Assembly: GCA_019787685.1 (NCBI GenBank)
Contig: JAHNUO010000016.1
Location: 966,931 to 1,030,930, forward strand
Reading direction: 5' to 3'
DNA: 64,000 nt
Source of the DNA: Chiua virens
Taxonomy: Eukaryota > Basidiomycota > Agaricomycetes > Boletales > Boletaceae
Shown here: one piece after another, positions 29,453 to 40,968 of the stretch
How the letters are laid out: every line of letters begins with the position of its first letter
Position numbering within the stretch: the stretch's first letter is position 1
The notes under the pieces: generated by a model
The model's input: the letters and a program-made list of their open reading frames with translations, nothing else
Told to the model about the DNA's origin: nothing
The model's database searches: none
Made by a program: the position numbers and the translations under genes

Positions 29453-32327
29453 TTAGGGCGGATGACGTGACTTTACCATCTTTGTTCTATACCACAGCTT
29501 GTAGCCAATAAAGAGACAACAGAATATGGGCAGATTAATGTCTATGAATGACACATGCATACAGTCAGCTTCATTCCCATCCTGTCCAAAGAAAGAGACG
29601 CACACGTAGCGATAAACTGGGACGTGCTCCATTCCCAGAACACCGAGATGCCGTTGAAGAGGATGTAAAAGAAAACCCTGCATGCGTGGATAGCTTTATG
29701 AGATCCGCCATCGGATGGACGCCGCACACATGGCGTACCAGAAAATAGCCCACATGGCAGCATAGGGCTGCAACGGTGACCTGTAGATGCCACGCGGGAC
29801 GATTCCTTGCTTTTTCAGGCCATAGTCTGTGTGAACATTCAGAAAGAAGTTGCATTCCTAGGATTGGGAGGCTCACAATAACGCAGGTATGTTACGTTGA
29901 GGGTGATCCAACTCCAAGTGTGGAAACGTTAATTCTCAGTACACCGCATTCAAAGAGACCTTACCCAATAAATCCACACATGGCGGCTACACGAACAAGT
30001 GAGTATCGATCAGCTCTTGTGCATAGTTTGAACGACGCTCACATAAATCGATAAACCAGCTGAATCCCCGTGTCAGTGACGCTTTGCAAGGAGAAGATAA
30101 AACATACTTGAAGACCGTCCCTGAGGACGCCGACATTACCATGAACGACAAGAATGAAAATAGCCACTATTTAGAGTGAGCGATCAGTCTAGCGAGTGGC
30201 ACGAGTGAGACATACCGCGACGATCACTGCAACCCATGGCAGACCATTCGTAGTGCAGGTTGCGAAAACCTTGGGCGCTTTATTCTGCACCGCTATTCCA
30301 TAGAGGATGCGCGAAGAACTGAAAATGAATGTGTTTGCCGCGGACAAAACGACCGTGATCAGTATGGCGTTCACAACGGATGGGAGCACTGAACGGAAAG
30401 AAAAGGTATGAGGAGTCAAGTAATTTCTGATCCGAGAGCTTCAGACCTTTGACTCCTGCCCTCTGAAACGCAATCACAAAGGGAGACTGCGCAGCGGACG
30501 TCCCTGGGCTGGAAGTGATCGTCAATAAGGTGGAAAGTCGCCAAGTGGCCAGTTACCTTAGTAAGGCTGGATCATTAGATGGAACAACCATCCCAACCAC
30601 TATCACGGTGAAGATCTTGATACAAGAATGATAAAACAAGGCGGAAATGTGCAGTACATGACTCACGAAGAAAATTATCAGTCTGAAGATCACTGTCTTC
30701 ATTGCTTTGATAATGTTTGTCCTAGGCTGCTTTGCCTCAGCGGCAGTACTGTTCACGGAAAGTGTCATCGGGTCATGATACTCACAGCGTGGTAAAGGAT
30801 ATTACATCGATATCAACTCAATGCCGCTGACAGCAACTGCGGCAGGAGTAATGGCAACAAGCAAGCTGAGGAATCGACCCATAGCGCCTGGTTCGAGCAC
30901 TGTGCGCAACGGCGATCTCGTCGGGTCTGTGCCGTGAATGATAAGATGCAACATACCTGAAACCATCGGTCCCGGATTATTCCAGTACTATGCATGGCAT
31001 TAGCAAGTCGTCGGAGAGCAACGCAAGTAACTTGCTTGGAATCCGATCCTAATTTCCTGGATGAACGAAATTCAGCTAATACGTATGGAGGCCACTCACA
31101 TTTGGTGGTTAGGTCCTCCTCCGAGGCTGATTACCAGCCCTCCAACAATCTTCCGCACAAATGAATATCAAAGAAGGACAATTCAAAAACAAGACTTGCC
31201 AAAGTAATCGCAAGCATAACTACACACTGTTGTCACCAACAACATCCTGGAGTTCACATAACGCTTACTTTTCAGAGACGAGAAGAAAATCTCCGCTGCG
31301 AATCGTGAACAAACAGAACACAAGGTTTTGGTATAACCCACAGTTTCCAAACCATCTGGTGGATGGTGAGAATATTGCTACAACAAGAAAACGAAACTCG
31401 AAACTGACCGGACACCAAACAAGTTGAGAACAAGCAATGCAACGATGATCGCAGTGAGATAGATCGGAATGTGCAGCGGCTGATTCATGCATGAAGCATA
31501 TGACTAGTTTGTCAATGCAGATCACTCACGTCAAGATCCCAGAACGTGACCATTGAAGCGAAGGCAGTGAGCTCGGTGGGTATGGCAATTCCAGCATACT
31601 GGAGTTGTGTTTAGCGGAGCAGAAAATGAAATGGATGTGACGCACGTAAAAATAGTTCTGGGGAGAATACAACGTAAATAAAAGTAAGGATCAAACCATA
31701 CCAGACACGAACCCATGCGAGCTGTCATGGAACCATCAGCTAGAACGTCACATACACAAATATTCACTCACCGCAAAACCAAGGGAAGGATCTAGCCATC
31801 TTGCAACTCCATATGTATCCCTTAGTGCTGCGCATAACCTTGTGGATCAGACATACCGTAGAGCAAAATAGATCCCGATATGGGCGCAAAGGCAGTCATC
31901 TCCCCCACGGATAAAATCGTCCTAGATAAACGCGTTGAACAAGAAATATGTAGAAGGAAAGATAACGTACGCATATGCGACAGTGCACACATGAATGAAA
32001 ACGAGGAGCGAGCCCAAAGGACCACAGAGCGCAAGTACCTGTCCGACACCAAAGAAGAGACCTGTGCCGATAGTCCCAGCGAGCTTGTGATCCGCTTAGT
32101 TTAGGCTTTGACGCCGGCACGAAAATAAACCTACTGCAATCCTGTGATAAAGTTAGCGCAATAGACAACGACACCTTTAACGACCAATTACATTTGGATA
32201 TGTTGCCGTCCAAGTCTGCGTTGTACATGGTCCAGACCTTTGTCATACAAAAAGTCACCAGCCTGAGGGGCAACTGGACATCGGGACGGTTTTTCGTGAC
32301 TGTGACCAGAAAATTCAAAAGAATTCA
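29453..32327 (-). CDS. Amino acid permease (APC superfamily, fungal YAT family)
   Basis: Plasma-membrane transporter taking up amino acids by proton symport. The gene is split into many short exons. The first exon from Met 32327 gives a polar N-terminus ending in DHVQRRLGRQHIQM, the usual lead-in to TM1. A later exon gives TM1/TM2 AGTIGTGLFFGVGQVLALCG then SLLVFIHVCTVAYA. Near 30200-30400 comes the family hallmark VLPSVVNAILITVVLSAANT and SSSRILYGIAVQNKAPKVFA. The end holds YILFNGISVFWEWSTSQFIA and INLPIFCCLFIGYKLWYRTK before a stop at 29453. Exon borders are not all resolved, so a small defect could be hidden, but every family landmark is present. Substrate range cannot be told. Confidence 0.85.
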
Positions 32328-33007
32328 TCGTGATCGCGATCTAACTTGAACAACTGTTATTGATAGGGAGGGCAAATGGTCCCGGGCGAGTTTTAAGTGA
32401 AATCCAATCATCGATATAAAAAAAGCTGTGACGGTCCTTCCCGTAGTCCGCAGACTGGGGCAGTGAGTATGGGCAGTAAATTATCGGTATATGTCAACCT
32501 CCGAGTCGGAAAGCAAAGAGGAGAACGGTGAACCTGTCGGTGGCGCATGCTACTGTGAACGTGCATGATTCACATCAATCCTAGCACGAAAAGTCGTGTA
32601 TAAATGGTAAGCGGTATGTCATCGGACAGAGCGACCACGCGTGCTAAGTGCTTCAAGTTGCCCGTAGCCGCTTGGACAAAATAGTTGCTTAGCCAAAGTG
32701 GGGTGGCAGTGCCACACAGGCGGCAACTTCCGCAGCTGATAATAAAAAATGCATTAACCAACACACTGCAATTTTGCTTTCATCCACAATGACCTCAATT
32801 CCAACGGTGAGTCCATCATTCTGAATTTTGTCATTATCAATGCCGTCGCAAACGTTTGATGAACAAAATATCACATTCAAGCTCAACAGTCTTATGAACG
32901 TCACGTTCAACTGCTGACTTACACTTCTGCAATTCTGACTCTTTTTCTTTGCTTTCGTTGTCAAACAACATCATGTATTGACTCTGGTCTCGCAGCTCGT
33001 CGCTATG
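32328..33007. other. Intergenic region, one possible small ORF
   Basis: Upstream of the permease. A minus-strand 70-aa ORF at 32837-33049 (Lys/Glu-rich, possible coiled coil) begins inside the terminal inverted repeat of the neighbouring element. It may be chance. Confidence 0.4.
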
Positions 33008-33055
33008 GTGCTCCAAACCCCCAAAAAATCGGCGCAATTTATTAGTCATCTGCGC

Positions 33056-33092
33056 GCGAATTAGTGGTCGACAACGCGCGATGCAGTAGTTC
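33056..33092 (+). repeat. Left inverted-repeat core
   Basis: 37 nt identical to the reverse complement of 34239-34275. It contains the GTCGAC and CGCGCG motifs. Confidence 0.85.
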
Positions 33093-33732
33093 TGTGCGCG
33101 GTATATAGCAACAAGTCATGTTCTACATGTATTATTCAGTACTGTACTGCGGACAAAAATATAGTATCCCTGAGTAGTTGGAAATGGAGCCGGCTGGAGA
33201 AAGATGAGTGGTGTGAAGGCGACCATGACCAAAAAGTGGGCCTAGCCCTGTGAAGAGCATAGGCCTGGGTTATGAAGTGGGGAAGCTTCACGGTGGAATT
33301 GGAGGAAGAGGGGGGATACTCCAGACAGGCAGTCAGTGCCAAGGTTCGGCTTTGTTGAAAGTAAAGGATTGGATTCGTGGAGAACCGGGTTGATGCGCAC
33401 CATGGCAAGCAAGTAGGTAACAGTAACACTCAGCCCCCGGCCCCGGGTGTCCCGGTGCGTACCCGTACCCGTACCCGCGGCGGGTGCAGATCCCTGGAAA
33501 CGGGTGCGGGCGCGGGTGCGTGTTGACCCACGGGTTGCCAGTGGAGAGAACAGGTGAAGTGGGGACGAGGCACACGACCGACGAAATGACACGCCGCGAT
33601 CGTTATCATCTCGTCGTGTCATGTCGTCGGCGTCACGGCGTACGAGCCGTTATCGTTGTCGCGGCAAGTTGGAACTTGGCAGTGGCATGGGCCCGGGGTG
33701 AACTTGAACCAACATGCAAAGAAGACAAATAC

Positions 33733-33775
33733 GACGCGACGACGACGCGACACATTGTCGCGTCGTCGTCGCGTC
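33733..33775. repeat. Perfect 20-bp palindrome with 3-nt loop
   Basis: Left arm 33733-33752 and right arm 33756-33775 are exact reverse complements of 20 nt built of GACG/CGTC units. They flank a CAT loop and sit at the centre of the inverted-repeat element. Confidence 0.85.
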
Positions 33776-34238
33776 TTGTCAGCGTCTCGGCATTCTCATT
33801 GTGTCGTCGTCGGGTTGTCGTCGGGTGAGATTGTTGGCGTGGAAGAGGCAAGGAGGAGAGGGAGAGGAGAAAAGGAGGGTGGGAGGGGGAGTCACTGTCG
33901 TCATCGTGGCTCGTCGTGTCGTCCGTAGGCTGTCCAGGAGTAGCATGTCAGTGGAGAGGATTGAGTCGCCGAGGTCCGAGTCGATGCCGACCTCACCTTG
34001 CAGAACCTTTGACCGGATAGCTTCGGGATAGCATAGTGCAGCTTGAAGAACGGTCCCTGAAGTCCGCAAGCACGGAGAACCTCGTGGATGAAGCCTTCCG
34101 AGTCCTTTGGGGCGACATCGCGGCGCTGAAGTTGCTGTTGAATAGGCAGTACTATTCAAATCGGTCTTTTGTAGAATCTCGCATCCTTACTAAACGATTC
34201 TTCTAAAACACATCCGGCTCTCAAAGATTCGCGCGCAG

Positions 34239-34275
34239 GAACTACTGCATCGCGCGTTGTCGACCACTAATTCGC
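34239..34275 (-). repeat. Right inverted-repeat core
   Basis: Reverse complement of 33056-33092, perfect over 37 nt. Lies about 75 bp beyond the stop codon of SYF2, so it may fall in that gene's 3' UTR. Confidence 0.85.
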
Positions 34276-34351
34276 ACCGACCTTTTTGGGGTTTGGAGCA
34301 CTATAGTTAAGAGCCCGGTATAATACCGAGGAATACAGATAGATATAAAGG

Positions 34352-35536
34352 CTACAAGGCAGTTCCACGCTCAAAGCTGGCCCGAATCTCAGCAGTGTAT
34401 TTGTCGTAATATCTTGCAATCTAAGACGAGTATGATTAGGTCTGGTCACCTGGCAAAGAGAGAATGACTACACCTTTTTGTTGAATACCCGATTCCGTTC
34501 GTTGATGTATGTAATATCGCCTTCGTCTTCGTTCAGTCTCTTGCGAGAGAATTTGGCCTTCTTGTCAATGCTGCAGGAAGTAAAATGAGCGTTTATCAAG
34601 GTGGTATAAGCGTTCACCCACTCTCGGTTGATTTTACCAACCACTCGGTCAATCGCGTCTTCAGTCGGCTTGTTATCCGCATAGAGTAACGTGTTGGCGT
34701 CTCTGTAGAAGTTGTCCGCAGCTATACGTTGTTCGGTTGTTGGGACCATCTGCCACCATGACTATCAGCTCAAATTACAATTTAAATGTTGAAAGGCGAC
34801 CTACCTGGCTCCCTGCAAGGTCCAACGAAAGTAGCGCAGATGATCCACCCGACGGCGTTGAGCTCCCGGACGTCGACAGGGTCCCAGCTGCTAAACCCAA
34901 CGCTTGCTCTTTTTGCCGATTATAAGCCTCCAAGTCCGGTTTGAGTAGGTCCAGGTCCTTCTTGTACCGTCTCCGTGCAGCATGTGCGTCATCTTGAATC
35001 ACAAATTAGTCCGCATGAATACGATAACGTCAAAGACATACCATGAAACTCGTAGTCTGCCCTCCGAGCTTTCCGCGCCAACTTCTTCTCCCAATTCTCG
35101 TTATCCTCTATCGTCCACTCCCAGTTCTTTGAGCGTTCGACATCCTCCCCATTTGCTTCAGCCTCTGCTTGTGTCCGCAACATCTCTGCCAATTTTTTTT
35201 GTCGTTCAAGCCGAGCGGCGTCGCGAGCTGTGACTTTGGCCTTTGAAGACTCTTCAATGAGCGACTGCCTATTTTCTCTGGCAGACGATCGCTAGAGAAA
35301 GAAATGACGATGAGTGCCATGACGAGGTGACCAGGTCAAGCCAGGCTACTGACCATCCTAGCGCGGAGTTGCTCCAACTTCGCTTTGCGTTCCCCCATGG
35401 TCACATTCTCCGCTGAACTCTCGTCACGACTCTCGGGAAGTGAAAACTCTTGTGGTTCGGATTCCTCAAAAATTGCGACTTTTGTGTCATCTTCAGCTTG
35501 TGATGTTGAAGTCGAAGGTAGCTGTTGTGCAGGCAT
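34352..35536 (-). CDS. SYF2: Pre-mRNA-splicing factor SYF2
   Basis: Component of the Prp19/NTC complex in the spliceosome. Met 35536 starts an acidic N-terminus (MPAQQLPSTSTSQAEDD), followed by GERKAKLEQLRARM. Later exons hold DVERSKNWEWTIEDNENWEK, AHAARRRYKKDLDLLKPDLE, a low-complexity linker (TLSTSGSSTPSGGSS), VPTTEQRIAADNF, DAIDRVVGKINRE and the hallmark DITYINERNRVFNKKIARYY. It ends DKYTAEIRASFERGTAL at 34352. These match SYF2 block by block. The Ser/Thr/Gly-rich linker in the usual SNSLLHG position is an addition. Five short introns. The 3' end lies beside an inverted-repeat element. Confidence 0.92.
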
Positions 35537-35884
35537 TGCTCAAGTCAAGTCGACGTCGTGACAGTCCAGGGCTTTGTATTTTGTTACGTAATCATGATCA
35601 GTCGCAACCTACGACATAGAAATCCAGAGTACATAGGGAAATACAACGGGCATGTCGATTCCTCCAAAATGGCATCATTCCATTGAAATAACAAACAAGT
35701 TACGAGGTAAACGAAGATACGAGACTCGATTAACTCGATCAGCTCCCCGTCCCGGTGGACCGGCCTTCTTTCTTCGTCCAAGCCCTGTCGTTGGGCCTGG
35801 TATCTACTGACCTCGAACTACTGGACGTTGGACAAAGAACTTTCCCTCTAGTTTTTCCCCCGACGTCCAGCAGTTCTTCTAGAT
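35537..35884. other. Intergenic spacer
   Basis: Between SYF2 and the transposase remnant. Contains the SYF2 promoter. An inverted repeat built on GACGT..AGTTCTTC/GAAC..ACGTC (35809-35880) may be the terminal part of the adjacent CACTA-type element. Confidence 0.4.
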
Positions 35885-37265
35885 ATGCCGACTTGCAATT
35901 GTCGACGACGATGCGGAGGCACGTTGACCCAAGTTTCCCATTCGACATATCGCACCCACAAAAAGCATCGCGATAACGATGCCAAAGCCGATAGAGCGCT
36001 CGCTACGGGGGATTACGAAGACCTTATCCTTGCCTCCAGCCAGCCGAGCGCACGGCAACGACAGCCAACCTCAGAACCACCCGTGGTTTCGCGTCTCGAG
36101 AACCTGCACACCTCCGGGATCGATACAACTAATTCTCCCCAGCGAGAGGTAAGTTTCTCTGTCGATATTTTGTCTCTGTGTATCTATTTACAGGCCCAGC
36201 GTTCTCTGCGAGCCACTGTCGAAGATGCAGACAGTGATAATGAGTTCGCAGACCCCAGTCCTGCTCCAAATCCACGAGCTTCGACACCCCTCAATTCCCC
36301 CCCTCACAGATGGTCCCTGATGCCTTCCCCCAATCCTGGCTTTCGCCCAAACTCCCCTCCACACTCTTTGCATTCCCTCCCTGACGAGCCCGAATCCGAG
36401 TATGAGGATAACCCACTGCCAGACTCAGATCAGAATCCACCACCACCTCTTGACGCCGATGATGAAGTACTTCTCAACGAGATCTAGAACAACATCAAGC
36501 TTGCCGATCTGCGTACATCCCTTGCATTCACCCTCGGGCTGCAAACAGCCTCACTCGATGATCCCAATACTGGACTCTCGAAAGAGGCCGTTGATCGTTT
36601 GCGCCGCCCAATTCAACATACACTAAACCTTGACAGAGATCCCCTTCTCCGACTCGCAATTCACCTCTACCTCGAACTCAAGAACGCAGATGAAGACTAC
36701 CTCAAAGTATATGCTGCATTGCAACAATCCAATCCGATTCTCGAGCTCCCAGGCATCTCGCATCAAGAATATCGCAACGGAACTGAGTGGAATCGAGGAT
36801 ATGACCATCGACATATGTCCTCGCAAGTGTATTGCATTCACAGGACCCTTTGCTCGTTCCACTGAGTGTCCTGAATGCGGGGAAACGCGCTATGAGGAAA
36901 ATAACAAAGCTCGTCAGAAGTTCACATCGTTTCCGATTGGCCCTCAGTTGCAAGCGATGTATCAACACCCTGACAGCGCCGCTTCGATGCAATATCGCAA
37001 TCAACGTACCCAAGAAATATTCGATCACCTCGATCGCTCGCAAGGCTTTCAAGACGACTGGCGTGACTTTATCGACGGCCAGGAATACATCTGTGCAGTC
37101 GCCGATGGAAAGATCAAGGACACGGATGTTGTTCTTATGCTTTTGATCGATGGTGCACAGCTCTTTCGGGACAAGCAATCCGACTGCTGGATGGGAATAT
37201 GGGTTATATTTGACAGGTCCCCGGATACGAACCACGTCCTCCCTGCCTTCATAGTCAAAACCTGA
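35885..37265 (+). pseudogene. CACTA-type tnp2 transposase, degenerate N-terminal part
   Basis: Basidiomycete tnp2 (En/Spm) transposase remnant. It opens with a Cys-rich motif PTCNCRRRCGGTLTQVS and a disordered acidic/Pro-rich region to residue 200. A TAG at 36485 then interrupts the frame, which continues as NNIKLADLRTSLAFTLGL. Near 36760 the frame shifts by one. The rest reads ICPRKCIAFTGPFARSTECP, CGETRYEENNKARQKFTSFP and DTDVVLMLLIDGAQLFRDKQ, then WMGIWVIFDRSPDTNHVLP. These are the conserved tnp2 zinc-ribbon and first catalytic block with the DGAQL aspartate. The coding similarity ends at 37265, so the C-terminal two thirds of the transposase are missing. Stop, frameshift and truncation show it is dead. 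Confidence 0.85.
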
Positions 37266-37366
37266 GGCCTGAGTACTTGAATGCTAAAGTGTTAAGGCAT
37301 TGCCAGCGACTGTAAGACGTGCAACGGTTTATAATGCAACCTCGACAAAGAATAATGTTGTACACT

Positions 37367-37903
37367 TCAAAGGAAAAGAACAGAACCACTGTCGCCGTAG
37401 ATAGGATCTTTCGCAAACCAACCCAAATCTTTGATTTTGCTTATCTTGTCTTCCTCATCTGGCCGTCCATAACACATATCCCAGCTTTTTCCTATCGGAT
37501 AACCACCCACTACTAGGAAGTCGCCATCTAGATCTTCCAACAACCTATGTGCGAGGCCGGCTGGCAAGATCATGGCATCCCCCTTTTTAACTTCCATGAT
37601 AACCCTCTCCGGATTATCTTCCCCGCCAAAACAGAGACTTGCGCGACCTTCAGCGACACACATGACCTCGTGTGAGGTGCTATGGAAATGACAGATGGTA
37701 GACATGGTAGAGCGCCAATTCGGAACGACGACACCAACAGATTGAAAATGCGATTCGATGGCAGATGCAGATGTAGACTCTGGGAAACAGGCATGGTAGA
37801 CGAGCAGGGGGTAGTTTTGGATGGAACTATTTGGGATGTAGTTGAACTTTGGGATATAGTGCTTGGTCACTTGCAAAGAGCTCAGAGGCGTCACGGCCAT
37901 CAT
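37367..37903 (-). CDS. Cupin-domain protein
   Basis: Small beta-barrel protein, 178 aa from Met 37903 (MMAVTPLSSLQVTKHYIPKF). Cupin motif 1 is FHSTSHEVMCVAEGRASLCF, which keeps the two His-type metal ligands in reduced form. Motif 2 is KKGDAMILPAGLAHRLL with its single His. The C-terminus DPIYGDSGSVLFL is shared with the neighbouring copy. Fungal members of this group are often annotated as cupin or germin-like enzymes of unknown substrate. The longer in-frame Met at 38005 adds a leader with no cupin similarity. A broken tandem duplicate lies directly upstream. Confidence 0.85.
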   Translation of the reverse strand: MMAVTPLSSLQVTKHYIPKFNYIPNSSIQNYPLLVYHACFPESTSASAIESHFQSVGVVVPNWRSTMSTICHFHSTSHEVMCVAEGRASLCFGGEDNPERVIMEVKKGDAMILPAGLAHRLLEDLDGDFLVVGGYPIGKSWDMCYGRPDEEDKISKIKDLGWFAKDPIYGDSGSVLFL

Positions 37904-38035
37904 GCCAGTGGTCGAACAATATGATCTGCTGGGAAATGACCCTGCTGGAAGCCAGCATCGGACAGAGATCGGCGCGGAGTTGGAATAAAGATGGGAGCAA
38001 TACAATGTGTAGATAGTGAGCAGGATGGCATGTAT

Positions 38036-38480
38036 TCAACTTACAGACGGTAGTGTGCACATCACCGGACCACTGTCGCCATAGATGGGGTCTTTGGTGA
38101 ACCAACCCAAATCCTCGATTCTGCTAATTTTGTCCTCCTTGTCTTGCTTTCCGTAGTATATATCCCAACTCTTTCCTTTCGGATAACTGCCCACCATCTG
38201 AAAATCCCCGTCTATGTCTTGTAGTAATCTGTGTGCGACACCGGCCGGCAAGATAATAACATCCCCCTTTCCAACTTCGGCGACGATCCTCCCGGGATTG
38301 TCCTCTCCTCCAAAGCACAAATTTGCATGGCCTGCGGCAATGCAGAGCACCTCATGGGTTGTGCTGTGGAAATGAGTGGTACTATAGCGGAATTGCGACA
38401 CCGACAGACTGAAGATGCTGACTCGAAGTGACGTCATTGGACAAAGAGCCGACGGGTACGACTCGGAGCCTCCTTCCGGA
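38036..38480 (-). pseudogene. Tandem cupin copy, frameshifted
   Basis: Second cupin with an intact C-terminal part (THFHSTTHEVLCIAAGHANL, GKGDVIILPAGVAHRLLQD, DPIYGDSGPVM). The upstream half is out of frame. SNDVTSSQHLQSVGVAIP, matching the SHFQSVGVVVP of copy 1, lies in another frame and is followed by TAG. About five residues (NWRST-M region) are deleted at the join near 38385. Translation from Met 38437 would give a barrel lacking its first strands. Probably a recent pseudogene. Confidence 0.6.
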
Positions 38481-38542
38481 ATAACCCGATCATGTAATAA
38501 ATGACTCTTGTGTGTTTTGTCTCTTTCTCTTTACATTTCTTC

Positions 38543-40968
38543 ATGAGTCTCTTGCGACATACTGTCCGATCTACGTACTATCACCCTGCTCGTGTCGCAT
38601 CTAATGCGCGGATATTTAGCTCTTCTGCTTTAAGGAGCAAACAACGTCTCGTCGTTCTAGGCTCAGGTTGGGGCGGGTACGAGGTGCTTCGCGGTGTAGA
38701 TAAGAAACGGTGGGGTTCGTCCTTCTCACGTCGATCCACTCGTCTTCGTGCTCAGGCGCTCACGTCCGGTCCGATCAAGATGTCACCATCGTTTCACCAA
38801 CCAATGCTTTCAATTTCACACCATTGTTGGCGAGCTGTGCTGTCGGAACACTCGAGTTTCGTTGCGCAGTCGAATCTGTGAGTATCTCGGTGTTCCGTAT
38901 CCGGATCCGCACAGTTGATACTGCTATCTTTCCTTGTCAGGTTAGAAGATACTCTCCCAAAGTGGTATGCATTGCGTTTCACCATTTATTCGCAAAAATA
39001 ACATTGTTTCTCTCACTCGCTTAGACCGCTTACCAGGCTTGGTGTGATGCCATAGGCGGGTCGTCATCCGTGCTTCCTAGGCCTGTCAATTAACTTCTAT
39101 CTAGACTTTAAGCAGAAAGTCTTGACATGCGTGCGTACGCACTCGTGCTTCATAAACGGTTCATCGCCCATTACATTCTTAGATGCCGGCGACCCATTTA
39201 CCGTCTGAGAAGTCTTCCGCCCCGCCGGTTCAAGGTACACAGTCTGAAACGCAATTTCCGGGAACAGGAACACCCTTCACAGTGCGTTACGACAAACTCG
39301 TGATCGCTGTTGGTGCATATACCCAAAGCAAGTCATTTATCTTCACTTTGTGGCCGCGTCTTATTCTCACCACAGCTTTCAATGTTCCGGGAGTTAAGGA
39401 CTATGCCCACTTTCTCAAAGACGTTCGTGACGCTCGCGCGATAAGAACGCGCATCCTGGATTGTCAGTGTTTGTGTGTTACGTCCATGCAGCGTTCCACA
39501 TTTCCGCATAGGTTTTGAACAGGCAAATCAACCTGTCCTCTCGGACATCCAACGGCGGAATCTCCTCAACTTTTGCATCGTGGGCGAGTAACGATTCATT
39601 ACCTCAGCTTGACAAGGGCTTCTGAAACGTGCCCGACGGGTTATTCCAGGCGGCGGCCCTACCGGTGTTGAATTCGCAGCTGAGCTACACGATCTCCTTC
39701 ACACTGAAATAGAACGGCACTACCCTTCACTCGCTCGGCTTACTAGAATTACGCTGTACGACGTGGCACCTAGCATCCTGGGAAGCTTCGATAGATCGCT
39801 TTCCATGTGAGTTGCATGTTGTTTTTGTGGTCGGTTAATCCCGAGTTTCGTGTGATAGCTGGGCCGAGGAGAAATTCCGCAGAGATGGAATTAGCCTCAA
39901 GACCAGACACCACGTCGAACGTGTCGAAAAGGTGAAAATGGTTCTCTACATATATAGGTGTTTCTGCTCACGCAGTTGCTAAGGATAAGATGTTTGTGAA
40001 AGAGCAGGGAGAAGGTTTCGTGATAACCCCTATTGATAATCCTGTAAAGCTCACAAGGTTCCGCAGTTCCATTTGGGCTCCTTGTCTGGAGTACGGGGCT
40101 AGCACCTAACCCCCTGATTCAATCCATCGATTACATCGAGAAGCACGAGAGATCGCAAAGGTACGGGTGTCAGGTTATGTCTCCGGCTTGTTCCAGACTG
40201 ACCTCGTACGCGGGAAGCCTCCTTACCAATGAGCATTTGAACGTCATCACGAAAGACGGTCGCATCGATCCGGATGTATGGGCTATTGGGGATGCTGCGA
40301 TCATTAAGACGGCAGTGCTTCCAGCGACAGCGCAAGGTCGGCACCTCTCCTAATCACGCGCCCATGGGTTGTGGGTTAGTGCGGACTCTTACTGATACTC
40401 ACATGACTGCAGTTGCCAATCAAAAGGCCAAATACATGGTGAATAAGCTGAACAGCATTGTTAAGGAACGTGAGCATACGAAACCATTCAAATTTCATGA
40501 TCTCGGCAGTCTGGCGTATCTTGGAGACTGGTGCGTGGCCATCGGGTCACAAGGACACCCTTTGATCAGAACCCTGTTGGTAATCGTACAGGAAGGCCAT
40601 TTATGATCGCTCCACAGCCGAGACTGGTTTCAAAGCGAAGGAGTCAGGTCGGTTAGCGTGGCTCCTATGGCGTTCCGCCTATTTCACCATGACGCTTAGC
40701 ATCCGAAACAAGTACGTGTCTAATAGATATGGATATCTCCGAAAGGTCGTTCATTAAACCGTTTTAACGCGTCTACAGGATCCTAGTCCCTACATACTGG
40801 TGAGTCGTTCTCATGGCCCCACATGTTCGGATCTCATTCCTATCTCTGCGCCCCTGTACAGGTTCTTGAACTGTGCGTATCTGCATTTGTTCGCCATGCG
40901 CGGCGTGATCGTGACTTGATCTCACGTTACTGATAGGGATCTTTGGCCGAGACCTGACTCGTTTCTAA
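38543..40968 (+). CDS. NDE1: Alternative (type II) NADH dehydrogenase, mitochondrial
   Basis: Rotenone-insensitive NADH:ubiquinone oxidoreductase of the inner mitochondrial membrane, passing electrons to quinone without pumping protons. About 15 exons can be traced. Leader MSLLRHTVRSTYYHPARVAS; FAD motif QRLVVLGSGWGGYEVLRGVD; DVTIVSPTNAFNFTPLLASC; TVRYDKLVIAVGAYTQ; the NADH-binding CIVGGGPTGVEFAAELHDLL; VPFGLLVWSTGLAPNPLI; WAIGDAA; and the C-terminal membrane anchor RSAYFTMTLSIRNKILVPTY then NWIFGRDLTRF. No internal stop is needed if three introns use GC donors (after 39054, 39327 and 39588). External or internal facing cannot be told from sequence. I use Met 38543; an in-frame Met at 38501 is possible. 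Confidence 0.9.

Larger units (their letters stand above)
33008..34301. mobile_element. Non-autonomous element with terminal inverted repeats
   Basis: A 1.3-kb segment bounded by inverted repeats. The left arm (33008-33100) and right arm (about 34231-34301) both begin GTGCTCCAAACCCC at the outer edge and share a perfect 37-nt core (33056-33092 against 34239-34275). The left arm has about 20 extra bases. The interior is GC-rich with repeated ACCCGT units (33460-33480), CGTCGTCG tracts and a perfect hairpin, but no transposase. No clear target-site duplication was found. Most likely a MITE-like or deletion derivative of a DNA transposon; class unknown. Confidence 0.6.

Noticed and set aside
33242..33928. 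Overlapping ORFs of 80 to 126 aa in the GC-rich element
   Set aside because: They arise from ACCCGT and CGTCGT repeats in all frames and show no protein-like pattern.
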